64,000 bases of DNA from Acidipropionibacterium thoenii DSM 20276 (GTDB lineage Bacteria > Actinomycetota > Actinomycetes > Propionibacteriales > Propionibacteriaceae), in NCBI RefSeq assembly GCF_000423445.1, contig NZ_KE384018.1, positions 441,098 through 505,097 of the forward strand, given 5' to 3'. Positions 39,764 through 48,809 of this stretch are shown one piece after another. Every line of letters starts with the position of its first letter. The first letter of the stretch is position 1. The notes beneath the pieces were generated by a model. It did no database searches and was not told the origin of the DNA. It saw nothing but the letters and a program-made list of their open reading frames with translations. The translations under genes were made by a program, and so were the position numbers.

Positions 39764-40542
39764 TGTCCCGCAAGCCGATTCTGGCCGGTAACTGGAAGAT
39801 GAACCTGGACTACAAGGCCGGCATGAGCCTGGTCCAGGACCTGGGTTCCGCGCTGGTCGACAAGGACCACGACCCCAGCCGGGCCGAGGCCGTCGTGATC
39901 CCCCCGTTCACCGGCATCCGCACCGTCCAGGTGCTCGTCGAGGGGGACAAGCTGCCGATCGCCTGGGGGGCCCAGGACATCTCGGCCCACGACGACGGCG
40001 CGTACACCGGTGAGGTCTCCGGTGAGATGCTCAAGGCCCTCAACTGCTCCTACGTGGTCGTCGGCCACTCCGAGCGCCGCGAGTACCACAACGAGACCGA
40101 TGAGGTCGTCAACGCCAAGGCCAAGAAGGTCATCGAGTACGGCATGACGCCGATCGTGTGCTGTGGCGAGCCACTGGAGGTCCGCAAGGCCGGCAAGCAC
40201 GTCGAGCACACCGTCGCCCAGATCACGGCCGACCTGGCCGGGATCGATGCCGCCGACGTCGCCAAGCTCGTCATCGCCTATGAACCCATCTGGGCCATCG
40301 GCACCGGCGAGACGGCCACCGCCGATGACGCCCAGGAGGTCTGCGGGGCGTTGCGCAAGGCCGTCGGGGATCTCTACGACGGGCCGACCGCCGAGGCTGT
40401 CCGGATCCAGTACGGCGGCTCGGTCAAGCCGGGCAATGTCGTCGAGATCATGGGCAAGCCCGATGTCGACGGTGCCCTGGTCGGAGGGGCCTCCCTCAAG
40501 GCCGGCGACTTCGCCAGCATCGTGACCTTCTACCAGAAGTGA
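39763..40542 (+). CDS. tpiA: Triosephosphate isomerase
   Basis: Interconverts DHAP and GAP; 259 residues. Active-site Lys in [11 protein letters not shown], His in [11 protein letters not shown], catalytic Glu in [16 protein letters not shown] (followed by the flexible loop), and YGGSVKPGN for phosphate binding. Overlaps the pgk stop by one base. A terminator follows before secG. Confidence 0.98.
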   Translation: MSRKPILAGNWKMNLDYKAGMSLVQDLGSALVDKDHDPSRAEAVVIPPFTGIRTVQVLVEGDKLPIAWGAQDISAHDDGAYTGEVSGEMLKALNCSYVVVGHSERREYHNETDEVVNAKAKKVIEYGMTPIVCCGEPLEVRKAGKHVEHTVAQITADLAGIDAADVAKLVIAYEPIWAIGTGETATADDAQEVCGALRKAVGDLYDGPTAEAVRIQYGGSVKPGNVVEIMGKPDVDGALVGGASLKAGDFASIVTFYQK

Positions 40543-40568
40543 GCTGCTGACTCGCTGCACCACCCACT

Positions 40569-40596
40569 GCGCCCCGGGCCCCATGGTCCGGGGCGC
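40569..40596 (+). terminator. tpiA terminator
   Basis: Stem GCGCCCCGG / CCGGGGCGC, followed by a short T-containing stretch (GGTGTTTCG). Confidence 0.75.
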
Positions 40597-40610
40597 GGTG
40601 TTTCGTGGGT

Positions 40611-40616
40611 TAGGGT
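40611..40616 (+). promoter_or_regulatory. secG -10 box, leaderless
   Basis: TAGGGT ends 7 bases before the secG GTG at 40624; there is no ribosome binding site. Confidence 0.65.
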
Positions 40617-40623
40617 AGAGGAT

Positions 40624-40884
40624 GTGACTCTCGCGCCGCTTATGACATGGCCTGTGTTGACCCTGTCCATCGTCCTGTGTGTTTTCAGTGTGATCCTGAC
40701 GCTCTTCGTCCTGCTGCACAAGAGCAAGGGCGGCGGCCTGTCCGACCTGTTCGGCGGTGGCGTGTCCACCTCGATGGGTGGCACCTCGATCGCGGAGCGA
40801 AACCTCGACCGGCTGACGACGATCATGGGCCTGCTGTGGCTGGCCTGCATCATCGGGCTGCTGGTGGTCTACCACTTCGAATGA
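40624..40884 (+). CDS. secG: SecG, preprotein translocase subunit
   Basis: Third component of the SecYEG channel. 86 residues with two transmembrane segments (about 10-30 and 62-83) joined by the conserved cytoplasmic segment LLHKSKGGGLSDLFGGGV...GTSIAERNLDRLT. It starts at GTG 40624, with the promoter immediately upstream. Its position after tpiA is conserved in actinobacteria. Confidence 0.93.
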   Translation: MTLAPLMTWPVLTLSIVLCVFSVILTLFVLLHKSKGGGLSDLFGGGVSTSMGGTSIAERNLDRLTTIMGLLWLACIIGLLVVYHFE

Positions 40885-40967
40885 GCTGATCGGCTCACGG
40901 TGGCGCCGTCCAAGGGGGACGACGCCGCAACCACTATGAGTTTCAAACAAGGGAGAGTGACCAGGTC

Positions 40968-41324
40968 GTGGCTGGTGGAAGTGCAATCCGAGGCAGCAGA
41001 GTGGGCGCCGGACCGGCCGGAGAGGCCGAGCGCGGAGAGGCCGCACCCCGCGAGGTGGTCCAGTACTACTGCGCCAACCATCACGTGGTGCGCCCGGTGT
41101 TCTCCGCCGAGGCGGCGATCCCCGACACCTGGGAGTGCCCCAAGTGCGGACTGCCCGCCAACCGTGACCAGGAGAACCCGCCGGCCCCGCCGAGGACGGT
41201 TCCCTACAAGACCCACCTGGCCTATGTGAAGGAACGCCGCAGTGATGCCGAGGCCGCGGCCATCCTCGCCGAGGCGCTGGCCAGCCTGCGGGAGCGACGC
41301 CGCAACGGTGAGGTCATCTATTGA
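40968..41324 (+). CDS. rbpA: RbpA, RNA polymerase-binding protein
   Basis: Actinobacterial protein that binds RNA polymerase and the principal sigma factor and stabilises open complexes. 118 residues. The core has YYCANHHVVRPVFSAEAAIP and WECPKCGLPA (zinc-binding/RbpA core domain), followed by the basic linker and the sigma-interaction domain (THLAYVKERRSDAEAAAILAE). It starts at GTG 40968. The stop overlaps the TTG start of folC. Confidence 0.94.
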   Translation: MAGGSAIRGSRVGAGPAGEAERGEAAPREVVQYYCANHHVVRPVFSAEAAIPDTWECPKCGLPANRDQENPPAPPRTVPYKTHLAYVKERRSDAEAAAILAEALASLRERRRNGEVIY

Positions 41325-42781
41325 GAGCGGCCGAGCATCTCAAGCTCGTCGAGGCGCTGCAGGCCCGCTGGCCTGAGCACCGGATCGGGCCCGGGCTGGA
41401 CCGCGAGAGAGCGATTCTCGATCTGCTGGGCAATCCCGAGCGCGCCTACCCGGTGATCCAGATCGCCGGCACCAACGGCAAGGGCTCCACCGCGATCATG
41501 GTGGAGTCCCTGCTGAGGGCCGCCGGGCTGCGGGTGGGTCGCTACACCTCGCCCCATCTGGTCGATCTGCGGGAGCGGATCTGTGTGGATGGCGAGCCGA
41601 TCAGCGTCGAGTACTTCGATGAGATCTGGGAGCAGATCTCCCCGATGGTGCAGATGGTCGACGACCAGCACATCGACGGGATCGCACCGACCTTCTTCGA
41701 GGTCATGACGGCGATGGCCTTCGCGGTCTTCGCTGACGCACCGGTCGACGTCGCGGTCGTCGAGGTGGGCCTCGGCGGGCGCTGGGACGCCACCAATGTG
41801 GTCGACGCCCAGGTGGCCGTGGTGGCCCCGGTGGCGATGGACCACATGCACATCCTCGGCGACACCCTCACCAAGATCGCCTCCGAGAAGGCCGGGATCA
41901 TCAAACCGGGCTGTGCGGCGGTGATCGCCGGCCAGCAGCCGGAGGCCGCCGCGGTGCTGCTGGCCCAGTGCACCGATGCCGGCGTCCACCCGGTCCTGGA
42001 GGGCCCGGACTTCGCCCTGCTGGAGCGGCGCGGTGCGGTGGGCGGCCAGGTGATCCGGATCCAGACCGCCGGCGGACCGCTGGGGGAGCTGTACCTGCCG
42101 TTGTTCGGCGAGCACATGGCCCACAACGCCGCGTTGGCGGTGGCGGCGGTGGAGGCCTTCATGGGCGGTTCCCCGCTCAATCCCCAGATCATCGAGCAGG
42201 GCCTGGCCGAGGTGGACGCCCCGGCCCGCCTGGAGGTGGTGCGGCGCAATCCGCCGGTGATCCTCGACACCTTCCACAACCCGCACGGGGCCCACTCGGC
42301 GGTGGCCGGGCTCACCGAGTCCTTCGAGTTCAACCCGCTCATCGCGGTGGTCGCCGCGATGCGGGACAAGGACATCGACGGGGTCTTCGCCGAGATGGCC
42401 CCGGCGGTCTCCCAGGTGGTGCTCACCACCATGCCGGAACTGCCCAGGGCCAGGACCCTGGAGGAGATCGACGAGATCGCCGCCAGGTACTGGGACGGCG
42501 ATCACCGGATCACCAGCCCGACGGTCGCCGAGGCGATCGGTGAGGGGATCCGACTGGCCGAGAGCGCAGGTCCGGGTGCCGGCGTCCTCATCGCCGGATC
42601 GGTGGTGCTGGCCGGCCAGGCGCGAGGGATCCTGCTGCCCGACGGCGTCAACCCCCTGCACTCGGGGCCGCAGGCCGTGGTGGAGGTCCCGCAGCTCTCC
42701 GATGAGCAGATCGAGGCGATGGAGGGCCAGCCCCTGGAGGCCGTCGACGACGAGCCGGACAGCGACGGGGACTCCTGGTGA
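41321..42781 (+). CDS. folC: FolC, folylpolyglutamate/dihydrofolate synthase
   Basis: Bifunctional Mur-ligase-fold enzyme that adds glutamate to dihydropteroate and to folates. 486 residues with P-loop IQIAGTNGKGSTAIMVESLL near residue 48, YTSPHLVDLRERI, VEVGLGGRWDATNVV and MDHMHILGDTLTKIASEKAG. It uses a TTG start at 41321 that overlaps the rbpA stop (TTGA). The C-terminal acidic tail (DDEPDSDGDSW) is not conserved. Confidence 0.95.
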   Translation: MRAAEHLKLVEALQARWPEHRIGPGLDRERAILDLLGNPERAYPVIQIAGTNGKGSTAIMVESLLRAAGLRVGRYTSPHLVDLRERICVDGEPISVEYFDEIWEQISPMVQMVDDQHIDGIAPTFFEVMTAMAFAVFADAPVDVAVVEVGLGGRWDATNVVDAQVAVVAPVAMDHMHILGDTLTKIASEKAGIIKPGCAAVIAGQQPEAAAVLLAQCTDAGVHPVLEGPDFALLERRGAVGGQVIRIQTAGGPLGELYLPLFGEHMAHNAALAVAAVEAFMGGSPLNPQIIEQGLAEVDAPARLEVVRRNPPVILDTFHNPHGAHSAVAGLTESFEFNPLIAVVAAMRDKDIDGVFAEMAPAVSQVVLTTMPELPRARTLEEIDEIAARYWDGDHRITSPTVAEAIGEGIRLAESAGPGAGVLIAGSVVLAGQARGILLPDGVNPLHSGPQAVVEVPQLSDEQIEAMEGQPLEAVDDEPDSDGDSW

Positions 42782-43134
42782 GCCTGGCGCGGGCGGGGAG
42801 CCTGGCGCAGGACAATCCGATGCGCTCCCCGCTGATGGCCGGGCTGATCTGCCAGGTGGTCGTCTTCGGGTTGGCGATCCCCGGCATGGTGCTGGTCTCG
42901 GCGGTGTCGCTGGCCACCGCGGCCGCGCTGGGCGGCGGATGCGCGGTGCTGGCGGTGATCTCGGCGGCCGGGCTGCGGCGCGGTTGGGGTTACCCGCTGG
43001 GCTGGCTCACCCAGCTGGCGGGGATCCTGCTGGGGCTGGCGACCCCGATGATGTACCTGGTCGGCGCGATCTTCGCGATCATCTGGGTGGCGACCTTCGT
43101 GATGGGTCGCCGCCTCGAGGACACCCTGCGATAA
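42778..43134 (+). CDS. DUF4233 membrane protein
   Basis: 118 residues with four predicted transmembrane helices (for example QVVVFGLAIPGMVLVSAV and GAIFAIIWVATFVMG). It matches by position and layout the DUF4233 proteins regularly found after folC in actinobacteria. Start GTG 42778 overlaps folC by four bases. Function unknown; the folC-DUF4233-ndk order is conserved. Confidence 0.85.
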   Translation: MSLARAGSLAQDNPMRSPLMAGLICQVVVFGLAIPGMVLVSAVSLATAAALGGGCAVLAVISAAGLRRGWGYPLGWLTQLAGILLGLATPMMYLVGAIFAIIWVATFVMGRRLEDTLR

Positions 43135-43137
43135 GGT
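43132..43137 (+). promoter_or_regulatory. ndk -10 box, leaderless
   Basis: TAAGGT, partly inside the DUF4233 stop codon, ends 6 bases before the ndk ATG; no ribosome binding site. Confidence 0.55.
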
Positions 43138-43143
43138 CGGACC

Positions 43144-43581
43144 ATGAGCGACAAGCAGAGAGTCCTCGTCCTCCTCAAGCCCGACGCGGTGAAGCGTCAT
43201 CTCATTGGCGAGATCGTGGCCAGATATGAGGCTCGCGGACTGATCGTGCGGGCGATGGAGCTGCGCACCATAGACGAGCAGCTGGCCTCCCAGCACTATG
43301 CCGAGCACATCGGCCGGCCCTACTTCGAGCCGCTGGTGGAGTTCATCACCTCCGGGCCGCTGGTGGCGATGGTGCTGGAGGGCCGCAAGGCCATCCCGGT
43401 GGTCCGTGCCATGAACGGCAGCACCGACTGCGCTGAGTCGGCACCGGGCACCATCCGCGGGGATCTGGGCGTCCACTACCGCCGCAATCTGGTGCACGCC
43501 TCCGACTCCCCGGAATCGGCGGAGCGCGAGATCGGGCTGTGGTTCCCCCACCTGGCACCCCAGACCGACGATCCCCAGTGA
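43144..43581 (+). CDS. ndk: Nucleoside diphosphate kinase
   Basis: Balances (d)NTP pools by a phospho-histidine relay. 145 residues: RVLVLLKPDAVKRHLIGEI at the N-terminus, the AMNGSTDCAESAPGTIRGDLG substrate loop (DC where most have DP), and the active-site histidine in NLVHASDSPESAEREI. Its stop overlaps the start of the following glycosidase gene. Confidence 0.97.
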   Translation: MSDKQRVLVLLKPDAVKRHLIGEIVARYEARGLIVRAMELRTIDEQLASQHYAEHIGRPYFEPLVEFITSGPLVAMVLEGRKAIPVVRAMNGSTDCAESAPGTIRGDLGVHYRRNLVHASDSPESAEREIGLWFPHLAPQTDDPQ

Positions 43582-45185
43582 CCTCACCGGACCAGCTGCT
43601 GGCATCCATGACGCTGGCCCAGAAGGCCGGCCAGCTGCTGGTCTGCGAGGTCTACGGCACTGATCCGCACACCCCCCATCCCAAGAACCTCGAGCACTTC
43701 GGGGTGCCCACCGCCGGCCAGGCCATCGAGGACCTGAACCTGGGCGGGGTGGTCTACTTCCGCTGGACCGACTCCTTCGACCAGGGGCCGCAGCAACTCG
43801 CCCGGCTCTCCAATGGGCTCCAGCAGGCCGCCCTCAGCTCGGGTGCCGGTATCGGCCTGATGGTCACCACCGATCAGGAGCAGGGCCCCTCCAGCCGGTT
43901 CGGACCGCCGGCCACCCAGTTCCCCGGCGCGATGGCGTTGGGGGCCACCGGGGATCTGGACGCCGCCCGGCGTGCCTCGGCGATCACCGGGGCAGAGCTG
44001 GCGGCGGTCGGCATCAACCTGGACTTCGCCCCCGATGCCGATGTCAACGTCAATCCCGCCAATCCGGTGATCGGGGTGCGCTCCTTCGGCTCCGATCCGG
44101 CCAGGGTCGCCCGGTTCGTCGCATCGCAGGTCGACGGCTACCAGCGCGACGCCGGGATCACCGCCTGCGTCAAGCACTTCCCCGGACACGGCGACACTGC
44201 CACCGACTCCCACACCGGCCTGCCCTCCATCGCCCACACCGGCCAGCAGTGGGAGCAGACCGACCTGCCGCCCTTCCGGGCCGCCATCGACGCCGGGGTG
44301 GACATGGTGATGAGCGCCCATATCCGATTCCCCGCCCTGGAGCCCTCCGGCGAGCCCGCCACCCTGAGCCACAGGATCCTCACCGGGCTGCTGCGCGAGC
44401 GGCTCGGGTTCCCGGGGGTCATCATCACCGACTCCCTGGAGATGGCCGGGGTCCGCCAGTCCCATCCCGATGCCGAGGTGCCGGTGCTGGCGCTGGCCGC
44501 CGGCGCCGACATGATCCTGATGCCACCGGATCCCCGGTTGGCCCGCGATGCCATCGTGGCTGCCGTGGAGTCCGGCCGTCTGTCGCCCAGCGAACTGGAC
44601 GCCAAGGTGCTGCGGGTGCTGGAGCTGAAGGCCCGCCGGGGGATGCTGCAGCCGACCCCGGCCGACCCGGACGTCGTGCTGGAGACCGTCGGCAGGCCGG
44701 ACAGCTCGGCCCTCGCCGCAGACCTCACCCGCCGCGCCGTCACCCTGGTCCACCAGGGCGCACTGGCCCTGCCGATCGCCCCCGAGGGTCTCAAGGTCCA
44801 TGTCGGTGGCTGGAACCAGGCCGAGAATCTCGACCTGGTATCAGCCCTCAGCGATCTTCTGGCAGCCGCCGGAGCAGTCCCGGTGGCCGATCCAGACCAG
44901 GCCGATCTGGTGATCTGGTTCACCCACGACCTGGCGGCCGATCCCGACCAGGCCAGGGAGCTGAACGGCCTGGCCGCCAGCCCCGGGCACGGCCCGGCAG
45001 GGCTGCTGGCGGTCTCGGTCGGGGTGCCCTATGACCTCTGGCAGCTGCCCGGGTCGGTCACCCAGCTGGCCGTCTACAGCTGCGCGGTCACGGTGCCCGC
45101 GGCGGTGCTGGGGGCACTCACCGACACTCGCGGGCCGGCCGGCGTCTGCCCGGTGGATCTGTCGGTGTGGCATAATCGCCATTAG
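43578..45185 (+). CDS. nagZ: Family 3 glycoside hydrolase, NagZ-like beta-N-acetylhexosaminidase
   Basis: Probably removes GlcNAc from muropeptides during cell-wall recycling. About 535 residues: GH3 (beta/alpha)8 domain with TTDQEQG, NLDFAPDADVNVNPANPVIG, the NagZ signature KHFPGHGDTATDSHTGLP (catalytic Asp-His dyad loop) and VIITDSLEMAGV with the nucleophile Asp. A C-terminal GH3_C-like domain is present, as in Gram-positive two-domain NagZ. GTG 43578 overlaps the ndk stop (GTGA); an earlier start at 43539 would overlap ndk by 43 bases. No signal peptide is seen, so it is cytoplasmic or non-classically exported. Confidence 0.9.
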   Translation: MTSPDQLLASMTLAQKAGQLLVCEVYGTDPHTPHPKNLEHFGVPTAGQAIEDLNLGGVVYFRWTDSFDQGPQQLARLSNGLQQAALSSGAGIGLMVTTDQEQGPSSRFGPPATQFPGAMALGATGDLDAARRASAITGAELAAVGINLDFAPDADVNVNPANPVIGVRSFGSDPARVARFVASQVDGYQRDAGITACVKHFPGHGDTATDSHTGLPSIAHTGQQWEQTDLPPFRAAIDAGVDMVMSAHIRFPALEPSGEPATLSHRILTGLLRERLGFPGVIITDSLEMAGVRQSHPDAEVPVLALAAGADMILMPPDPRLARDAIVAAVESGRLSPSELDAKVLRVLELKARRGMLQPTPADPDVVLETVGRPDSSALAADLTRRAVTLVHQGALALPIAPEGLKVHVGGWNQAENLDLVSALSDLLAAAGAVPVADPDQADLVIWFTHDLAADPDQARELNGLAASPGHGPAGLLAVSVGVPYDLWQLPGSVTQLAVYSCAVTVPAAVLGALTDTRGPAGVCPVDLSVWHNRH

Positions 45186-45383
45186 GTGAACGGGGTACCG
45201 CCCCAATCTCTGAACGCTGAGACCCACACCGCGACGCCATGGCGACCGCGGGGGATCACGGCGGCAGAGCTCACCGCCAGCTTTTGCACCGCGCCGCTTT
45301 GTCGACGGTTTACTTCCGCTCCACCGTGAGCAGCCTCCTGGTGGCCGTGTGCATCTGATTTCGCCGCAAGGCGGAGGAGACAC
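45171..45383 (+). promoter_or_regulatory. Putative rne promoter and long 5' leader
   Basis: CATAAT at 45171-45176 could be a -10 box inside the nagZ end, giving a leader of about 200 bases before rne. The leader can form short hairpins (for example GCGG...CCGC near 45261-45282) and ends with GGCGGAGGAGA. A long structured leader fits RNase E autoregulation known in E. coli, but none is shown here. Confidence 0.35.
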
Positions 45384-47972
45384 ATGCTCCAGGACAATAC
45401 TGACAACTCCACTGCGGGACCGGGATCCGAGGACGGGTCCGAGGGGGTGGCATCGACCACCACCCCGAGGCGACGCCGTCGCGCCGCCTCCCGGCCCGCC
45501 GGTGCTCCCAGCGCCACCGCTGCCAGCACCACGACCCCCGCGATCACCATCAGCGCCGCCGGATCCGGCGGTTCGGTGATCAGTTCCGAGACCGACGCCT
45601 CGGATCTGCCCCGTCCACCGTCCGGACGCCGCCGCCGTGCCACCCGCTCGGCCGCCCCGGTCGACACGCCGGCCGAGGCCCCCGCGATTGAGACCCCCGT
45701 CGTCGAGACCCCCGCTGCCGAGCCGCAGCCCGAGGCGGCCCCCGCCGCAAAGACCCGTACCCCGCGCCGCCGTCGCTCCACCCGGCCGGCCTCCCAGCCG
45801 GTCGCCGAGCCGGTGCGCGAGGAGGTGGCATCCTCCGAACACGGCGAGGATCCCGTGGAGGCCGCCCTCAGCAAGGCCGAGAAGGCCGGCAGGAAGGGCG
45901 CCGCCGCGCTGGACGCCGCCGTGGCCAATCCCTTCTCCACCGCTGACATCCTGGACTCGCTGGCCGCCGAGATCGGTGGCGAGGAGGCCGCCCCCAAGCG
46001 GACCCGCCGCCGCCGCTCCCGCTCCGCTGACAAGGCGGAGGCAGCCGAGGAGACCGAGAACCGCGAGCAGACCGAGGACTCGGCCCCCGCGAAGGCTCCC
46101 GAGAGGAGCCAGGCCGAGGAGGCCCCCGAGGCCCCGGCCGCCGACACCACCCCCGAGTCCGATGCGGAGGAGGACTCCGAGGAGTCGCGCGGCACCCGCC
46201 GGCGCCGCCGTCGCGGTGGCCGCCGCCGTCGCCGCGGCGAGTCCTCCGAGGACCACGAGGAGGAGGCCGAGGACCACCAGGACTCCGACAGGTCCGAGGA
46301 CTCCGGCAAGCCCGCCGACAAGTCCTCCGATGAGGAGTCCAGCTCCACCCGTCGGCGTCGCCGTCGTCGCCGTCGTCGCGGCGAGGACACCTCCGGTGCC
46401 GAGGACGACCCGAGCGATGTCGTCGTCAAGGTCCGTGAGCCCCGCCCGCACAAGTCGGCCGCCGATGAGGTCACCGGGATCGAGGGTTCGACCCGCCTGG
46501 AGGCCAAGAAGCAGCGCCGCCGCGAGGGCCGGGCGGCCGGTCGGCGTCGTTCCCCGATCCTCACCGAGGCCGAGTTCCTGGCCCGCCGCGAGCAGGTCGA
46601 GCGCCGGATGGTGGTGCGCCAGTCCGAGGACTACTCGCAGCTGGCGGTGCTGGAGGACGGCGCCCTGGTCGAGCACTACGTGGACCGCTCCTCGGCGGCC
46701 TCCTCGATCGGCAACATCTACCTGGGCAAGGTGCAGAACGTGCTGCCCTCGATGGAGGCGGCCTTCGTCGACATCGGCCGTGGCCGCAACGCCGTGCTGT
46801 ACGCCGGCGAGGTCGACTGGGCCCGCTACGGCAAGGAGGGCGAGCCCAAGCGCATCGAGCACGCCCTGAAGTCCGGCGACACCGTGCTGGTCCAGGTCTC
46901 CAAGGACCCGGTCGGCCAGAAGGGTGCCCGGCTCACCTGCCACATCTCGATCCCGGGCCGCTACATCGTCTACGCGCCGGGCGGCCAGCTGTCGGGGATC
47001 TCCCGCAAGCTCGCCGACGCCGAGCGCAAGCGGCTGAAGAAGATCATCGACGAGAACATCCCCTCGGATGCCTCCGTCATCGTGCGGACCGCCGCCGAGG
47101 GGGCCTCCGAGGAGGACCTGGAGCGCGACATCTCCCGGCTGAAGAGCCAGTGGGAGGTCATCGAGCGCAAGGCCAAGTCCTCCCACGCCCCGGCGATGCT
47201 GTACACCGAGCCGGACCTCACCCTCCGGATCATCCGCGACCTGTTCACCGCCGACTTCTCCGAGCTGGTGGTGGCCGGGGCCGGCGGCCCCGAGGACGCC
47301 TACGAGACTATCAAGGGCTACATCGACCACGTCGCCCCCGACCTGGGCGGCAGGCTGACCCACTGGGACACCGAGTCCCAGGGTGACCCCTTCGCCCAGT
47401 ACCGGATCGACGAGCAGATCGCCAAGGCCCTGGAGCGCAAGGTCTTCCTGCCCTCGGGCGGGTCGCTGGTGATCGACCGCACCGAGGCCATGACGGTCAT
47501 CGACGTCAACACCGGCAAGTTCACCGGCTCGGCCGGCAACCTGGAGGCCACCGTCACCGCCAACAACCTGGAGGCGGCCGAGGAGATCGTCCGCCAGCTG
47601 AGGCTGCGCGATATCGGCGGGATCATCGTCACCGACTTCATCGACATGGTGCTGCCGGCCAACCGGGAGCTGCTGGTGCGGCGTCTGGTGGAGTGCCTGG
47701 GCCGCGACAGGACCCGTCACCAGGTCTCCGAGGTGACCTCCCTGGGTCTGGTGCAGATGACCCGTAAGAAGATCGGCACCGGGCTGGCCGAGGCCTTCAC
47801 CGAGGAGTGCCAGGAGTGCGGTGGCCGCGGCTACCACCGGTTCACCGAGCCGGTCGACTCCCAGGCGCCCGCCGATGGCGGGGAACGCTCGGGCTCCGAC
47901 CACTCCAGGGGTCGGTCCAACCGGTCACGGTCGGGCAGGCACTCGGGGCACGGGTCGAAGAAGTCCGACTGA
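45384..47972 (+). CDS. rne: RNase E/G family ribonuclease
   Basis: Central endoribonuclease of RNA processing and decay. 862 residues. The first ~385 are low-complexity: Ala/Pro/Glu-rich with five or more arginine blocks (for example [14 protein letters not shown] and a run near residues 322-331). The catalytic core begins near 400: S1 domain (GNIYLGKVQNVLPSMEAAFV), MTVIDVNTGKFTG and IVTDFIDM with the Mg-binding aspartates, the zinc-link-like CQECGGRGYHRF, and a short Ser/Arg tail. An N-terminal rather than C-terminal scaffold is typical of actinobacteria. Start ATG 45384 follows GGCGGAGGAGA. Confidence 0.95.
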   Translation: MLQDNTDNSTAGPGSEDGSEGVASTTTPRRRRRAASRPAGAPSATAASTTTPAITISAAGSGGSVISSETDASDLPRPPSGRRRRATRSAAPVDTPAEAPAIETPVVETPAAEPQPEAAPAAKTRTPRRRRSTRPASQPVAEPVREEVASSEHGEDPVEAALSKAEKAGRKGAAALDAAVANPFSTADILDSLAAEIGGEEAAPKRTRRRRSRSADKAEAAEETENREQTEDSAPAKAPERSQAEEAPEAPAADTTPESDAEEDSEESRGTRRRRRRGGRRRRRGESSEDHEEEAEDHQDSDRSEDSGKPADKSSDEESSSTRRRRRRRRRRGEDTSGAEDDPSDVVVKVREPRPHKSAADEVTGIEGSTRLEAKKQRRREGRAAGRRRSPILTEAEFLARREQVERRMVVRQSEDYSQLAVLEDGALVEHYVDRSSAASSIGNIYLGKVQNVLPSMEAAFVDIGRGRNAVLYAGEVDWARYGKEGEPKRIEHALKSGDTVLVQVSKDPVGQKGARLTCHISIPGRYIVYAPGGQLSGISRKLADAERKRLKKIIDENIPSDASVIVRTAAEGASEEDLERDISRLKSQWEVIERKAKSSHAPAMLYTEPDLTLRIIRDLFTADFSELVVAGAGGPEDAYETIKGYIDHVAPDLGGRLTHWDTESQGDPFAQYRIDEQIAKALERKVFLPSGGSLVIDRTEAMTVIDVNTGKFTGSAGNLEATVTANNLEAAEEIVRQLRLRDIGGIIVTDFIDMVLPANRELLVRRLVECLGRDRTRHQVSEVTSLGLVQMTRKKIGTGLAEAFTEECQECGGRGYHRFTEPVDSQAPADGGERSGSDHSRGRSNRSRSGRHSGHGSKKSD

Positions 47973-47980
47973 GGCGGGTT

Positions 47981-48009
47981 TTGACCCGACGCAGGCGCCA
48001 CGGTAGAGT
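47981..48009 (+). promoter_or_regulatory. rplU-rpmA promoter
   Basis: TTGACC - 17 bases - TAGAGT, the best sigma-70-type promoter in the window. Predicted transcription start is near 48016, leaving a leader of about 107 bases before rplU that contains GC-rich inverted repeats (for example GAACCCCCGCGGTTC); it could be a ribosomal-protein leader. Confidence 0.8.
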
Positions 48010-48122
48010 GGTCAGCCGGTCCGACCTGACGGTGCACACAGGCCCCAGAGTCGGTCAGGCTTCGGTCGGAACCCCCGCGGTTCCGCTCCAATGAGAAGAC
48101 ATCGAACGAGAGTAGGTCAGGC

Positions 48123-48431
48123 GTGTACGCGATCGTGCGTAGTGGCGGCCGCCAGCACAAGGTGGCAGTGGGTGACGTCGTCGAGATCGACAAGGTCACC
48201 GACGAGGTGGGCAGCAGCATCGAGCTGACTCCCCTTCTGCTGGTGGACGGCGAGTCTGTCACCTCCCAGAAGGATGCCTTGGACAAGGTCTCGGTGACCG
48301 CCGAGGTGCTGGGCGAGGCGAAGGGTCCGAAGATCAGGATCCTCAAATTCAAGAACAAGACCGGTTACAAGAAGCGCCAGGGGCACCGTCAGAAGTACAC
48401 CCAGGTCAAGGTCACCGGGATCAAGGGCTGA
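48123..48431 (+). CDS. rplU: 50S ribosomal protein L21
   Basis: 102 residues, full length. [22 protein letters not shown] at the N-terminus and [18 protein letters not shown] at the C-terminus are diagnostic. It starts at GTG 48123. Followed after 12 bases by rpmA, the universal pair. Confidence 0.98.
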   Translation: MYAIVRSGGRQHKVAVGDVVEIDKVTDEVGSSIELTPLLLVDGESVTSQKDALDKVSVTAEVLGEAKGPKIRILKFKNKTGYKKRQGHRQKYTQVKVTGIKG

Positions 48432-48443
48432 AGGTAGGCAGAC

Positions 48444-48713
48444 ATGGCACACAAGAAGGGCGCATCCTCGTCCCGCAACGGCCGCGACTCCAACGCTCAG
48501 CGTCTGGGCGTCAAGCGGTTCGGCGGGCAGCTGGTCAACGCCGGCGAGATCATCGTCCGCCAGCGCGGCACTCACTTCCATCCCGGCAAGGGCGTCGGAC
48601 GCGGCAAGGATGACACCTTGTTCGCGCTGGTCGCCGGCAATGTCACCTACGGCAGCCGTCGTGGCCGCCGGGTGATCGACGTCGTTCCCGCCGAGGAGCC
48701 CGCCCAGGCCTGA
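48444..48713 (+). CDS. rpmA: 50S ribosomal protein L27
   Basis: 89 residues. [21 protein letters not shown] at the N-terminus reaches the peptidyl transferase centre; the mature form starts right after Met, so no propeptide is present. [21 protein letters not shown] is the conserved core. A strong terminator follows. Confidence 0.98.
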   Translation: MAHKKGASSSRNGRDSNAQRLGVKRFGGQLVNAGEIIVRQRGTHFHPGKGVGRGKDDTLFALVAGNVTYGSRRGRRVIDVVPAEEPAQA

Positions 48714-48735
48714 GCCTGAGCCTCCCCGCACGATC

Positions 48736-48770
48736 GAAGGACCCCGTCCCCGCCCGGGACGGGGTCCTTC
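48736..48770 (+). terminator. rplU-rpmA terminator
   Basis: Perfect 15-bp stem GAAGGACCCCGTCCC / GGGACGGGGTCCTTC with a 5-base loop. Confidence 0.88.
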
Positions 48771-48809
48771 GCCGTACTGTTGACAGCACCCCCCGAAAAG
48801 GAGCCCCGG

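Noticed and set aside
44841..47903. Very long minus-strand open frame (about 1020 codons) opposite nagZ and rne
   Set aside because: Composition is a GC-rich antisense shadow (Gly/Leu/Asp-rich, no motifs); the plus strand carries clear nagZ and rne with ribosome binding sites.
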